From Clostridiales bacterium UBA4821 (GTDB lineage: Bacteria > Bacillota > Clostridia > Acetivibrionales > UBA4821), in the NCBI GenBank assembly GCA_002402315.1, contig DHFP01000154.1:1-6782 (forward strand): 6,782 bases of DNA, written 5' to 3'. The translations under genes were made by a program, and so were the position numbers. The notes under the pieces are model-generated. The model had not been told where the DNA came from, made no database searches, and saw only the letters and a list, made by a program, of their open reading frames with translations. This document shows, one piece after another, positions 6,116 to 6,782 of the stretch. How positions within the stretch are numbered: position 1 is the first letter of the stretch; the number at the start of each line of letters is the position of its first letter.

Positions 6116-6490
6116 CTACGTATTAAAAGCGCCGCTGAATGTTTTTGCTATCCATACCATTACGGTAGCTCCTCCAAATACTAACACTGCACCAATAACA
6201 TAGGCCCAGGCTTTTTCCTTAAGAATTGCCTTTTGCTGTGGTGATGCAAGAAACCACTGTATACCGTATATTGCCAGTATCAAGACTGCGGCTATTGCTC
6301 CAATTATTTGAATATACCTGAGCAGCATTCCGGTAAGCTTTCCTAATCCTTCTTCTGCATCAGTATCAATAGCATTCTCTACAATCGAATTGGGAGTTGG
6401 TATGCTAGCTGAAACAAATACGCTTGACACTAAAGCAAATACTAAGGTCAAAACTAAAATTAATAAAACGGTTCTTGTTACTATTCTCAT
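6116..6490 (-). CDS. TrbC/VirB2-like pilin subunit, first of three
   Basis: 124 residues from an ATG with AAGGAGG eight bases upstream, the best initiation site in the window. Residues 1-28 are a signal peptide (MRIVTRT, a Leu/Val-rich core, cut at VSA/SIPTPN). The mature protein of about 96 residues has a polar, acidic start (NAIDTDAEEGLGK), then two helices (YIQIIGAIAAVLILAIYGIQ and YVIGAVLVFGGATVMVWIAK) joined by ASPQQKAILKEKAW. Two helices with a short charged loop and a secretion signal is the architecture of TrbC/VirB2 pilins, which are stored in the membrane and assembled into the pilus or conduit. It is first in the operon and has two diverged copies after it. It could be the main subunit, with the others as minor subunits or variants; that is inference. 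Confidence 0.82.
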   Translation of the reverse strand: MRIVTRTVLLILVLTLVFALVSSVFVSASIPTPNSIVENAIDTDAEEGLGKLTGMLLRYIQIIGAIAAVLILAIYGIQWFLASPQQKAILKEKAWAYVIGAVLVFGGATVMVWIAKTFSGAFNT

Positions 6491-6498
6491 TTTCTATT

Positions 6499-6505
6499 CC
6501 TCCTT
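6499..6505 (-). promoter_or_regulatory. Ribosome binding site of the first pilin gene
   Basis: A perfect AAGGAGG on the minus strand, eight bases before the ATG at 6490. It predicts strong translation of the first pilin. Confidence 0.85.
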
Positions 6506-6540
6506 GCATAAATTGATGTAAAACTACTAAAATAAACACT

Positions 6541-6636
6541 TATTATATAAAATACTCCTCCTTTTCCTTATATTTCTGTTCTTAATTCTATTTTATAATA
6601 TATTCCGCATAAAAACAAGCATTCCCAAGACGTCAA
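6541..6636 (-). promoter_or_regulatory. Candidate promoter region for the T4SS operon
   Basis: Read on the minus strand, TTGACG (6636-6631) is a good -35 box, but 17 bases on there is only TTTATG as -10. Better -10 boxes are TATAAA (6597-6592, with TTGTTT 15 bases upstream) and a perfect TATAAT (6546-6541, no recognisable -35). No single pair is convincing. The palindrome at 6660-6680 sits upstream of all of them, where an activator or repressor could act. Confidence 0.3.
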
Positions 6637-6659
6637 TATTAACAAAAATAGCAGAAGAA

Positions 6660-6680
6660 AATTGTGCAACTTGCACAATT
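6660..6680. promoter_or_regulatory. Perfect 21-bp palindrome, probable operator
   Basis: Two 10-bp half sites, AATTGTGCAA and TTGCACAATT, flank a central C at 6670 with no mismatch. It lies 170 bases upstream of the first pilin gene, about 25 bases upstream of a TTGACG box. The arms meet at one base, which favours binding by a dimeric protein over an RNA hairpin terminator, and no T-tract follows. The regulator is not encoded in the window. Confidence 0.6.
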
Positions 6681-6782
6681 AAATACTAAATTGTTCTCCG
6701 GCTTAATCCCTCCTTTCTCTTTAAAGAGTTATTTGCGATATGATGAAGTTAGCTAGAGGCTTGTTTGCTATCCCTTAAAAAG

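Larger units (their letters stand above)
6491..6782. other. Gene-free leader upstream of the T4SS operon
   Basis: No supportable gene lies on either strand here. The stretch is AT-rich and holds a perfect palindrome (6660-6680), promoter-like AT-rich blocks, and three AAGGAGG sequences on the minus strand (6499-6505, 6557-6563, 6709-6715). Only the first is followed by a start codon at proper distance. A 12-bp self-complementary CTCTTTAAAGAG lies at 6717-6728. The operon promoter should be here, though transcription could also enter from beyond the right edge. Confidence 0.7.

Noticed and set aside
6740..6778. Short plus-strand peptide MMKLARGLFAIP divergent from the operon
   Set aside because: Twelve codons, no SD at a suitable distance, and at the window edge. 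I see no basis for calling it a gene or leader peptide.
6690..6782. Part of a cyclic-di-GMP-I riboswitch (GCAAAC and CGCAAA on the minus strand)
   Set aside because: The conserved GACGCAAAG core and tetraloop hairpin are missing, and spacing and stems do not fit. The resemblance is limited to two short words.

Overview
The window is one strand-coherent block of type IV secretion system (T4SS) genes, all on the minus strand and transcribed from right to left. The machinery is of the Gram-positive, conjugation-type kind. AT-rich DNA with AAGGAGG Shine-Dalgarno (SD) sites, a PrgI-family protein next to a VirB4 ATPase, and no outer-membrane core genes (VirB7/9/10-like) all suggest a Bacillota host, probably a clostridium. 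I cannot name the species, or say whether this is an integrative conjugative element, a plasmid or a resident chromosomal system.

Layout in transcription order: a leader of about 290 bases without genes (6491-6782), holding a perfect 21-bp palindrome and AT-rich promoter-like sequence; three tandem genes for small secreted two-helix proteins of the TrbC/VirB2 pilin type (6116-6490, 5710-6069, 5268-5648); an 87-base gap with competing hairpins (5181-5267); a PrgI-family inner-membrane protein (4821-5180); a membrane-anchored protein resembling the N-terminal domain of VirB4/TraC but with no ATPase motifs (3793-4821); the VirB4 ATPase (1805-3778); and a VirB6/TrbL-like polytopic membrane protein (1808 leftward), which runs off the left edge just after a 30-residue Gly/Ser tract.

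From PrgI onward the genes are tightly coupled: TAATG overlap, then a 14-base gap, then ATGA overlap. The pilin genes are spaced 46 and 61 bases apart, and the hairpins separate them from the rest. This suggests the pilins are made in larger amounts than the core machine. By family knowledge, the pilin-like proteins would form the extracellular or cell-wall-spanning part, PrgI and the VirB6-like protein the membrane channel, and VirB4 would power assembly and transfer. The coupling protein (VirD4/TcpA), peptidoglycan hydrolase and relaxase are not in the window and would be expected further left or elsewhere.

Points that stand out: a VirB4 P-loop ending GKG instead of GK[S/T]; a separate, ATPase-less VirB4-N-terminal-like protein; three diverged pilin paralogues; a roughly 235-residue extracytoplasmic insert with ADP repeats in the VirB6-like protein, plus its Gly/Ser tail; an operator-like palindrome; and alternative hairpins at the pilin/machine boundary. 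I found no supportable gene on the plus strand.
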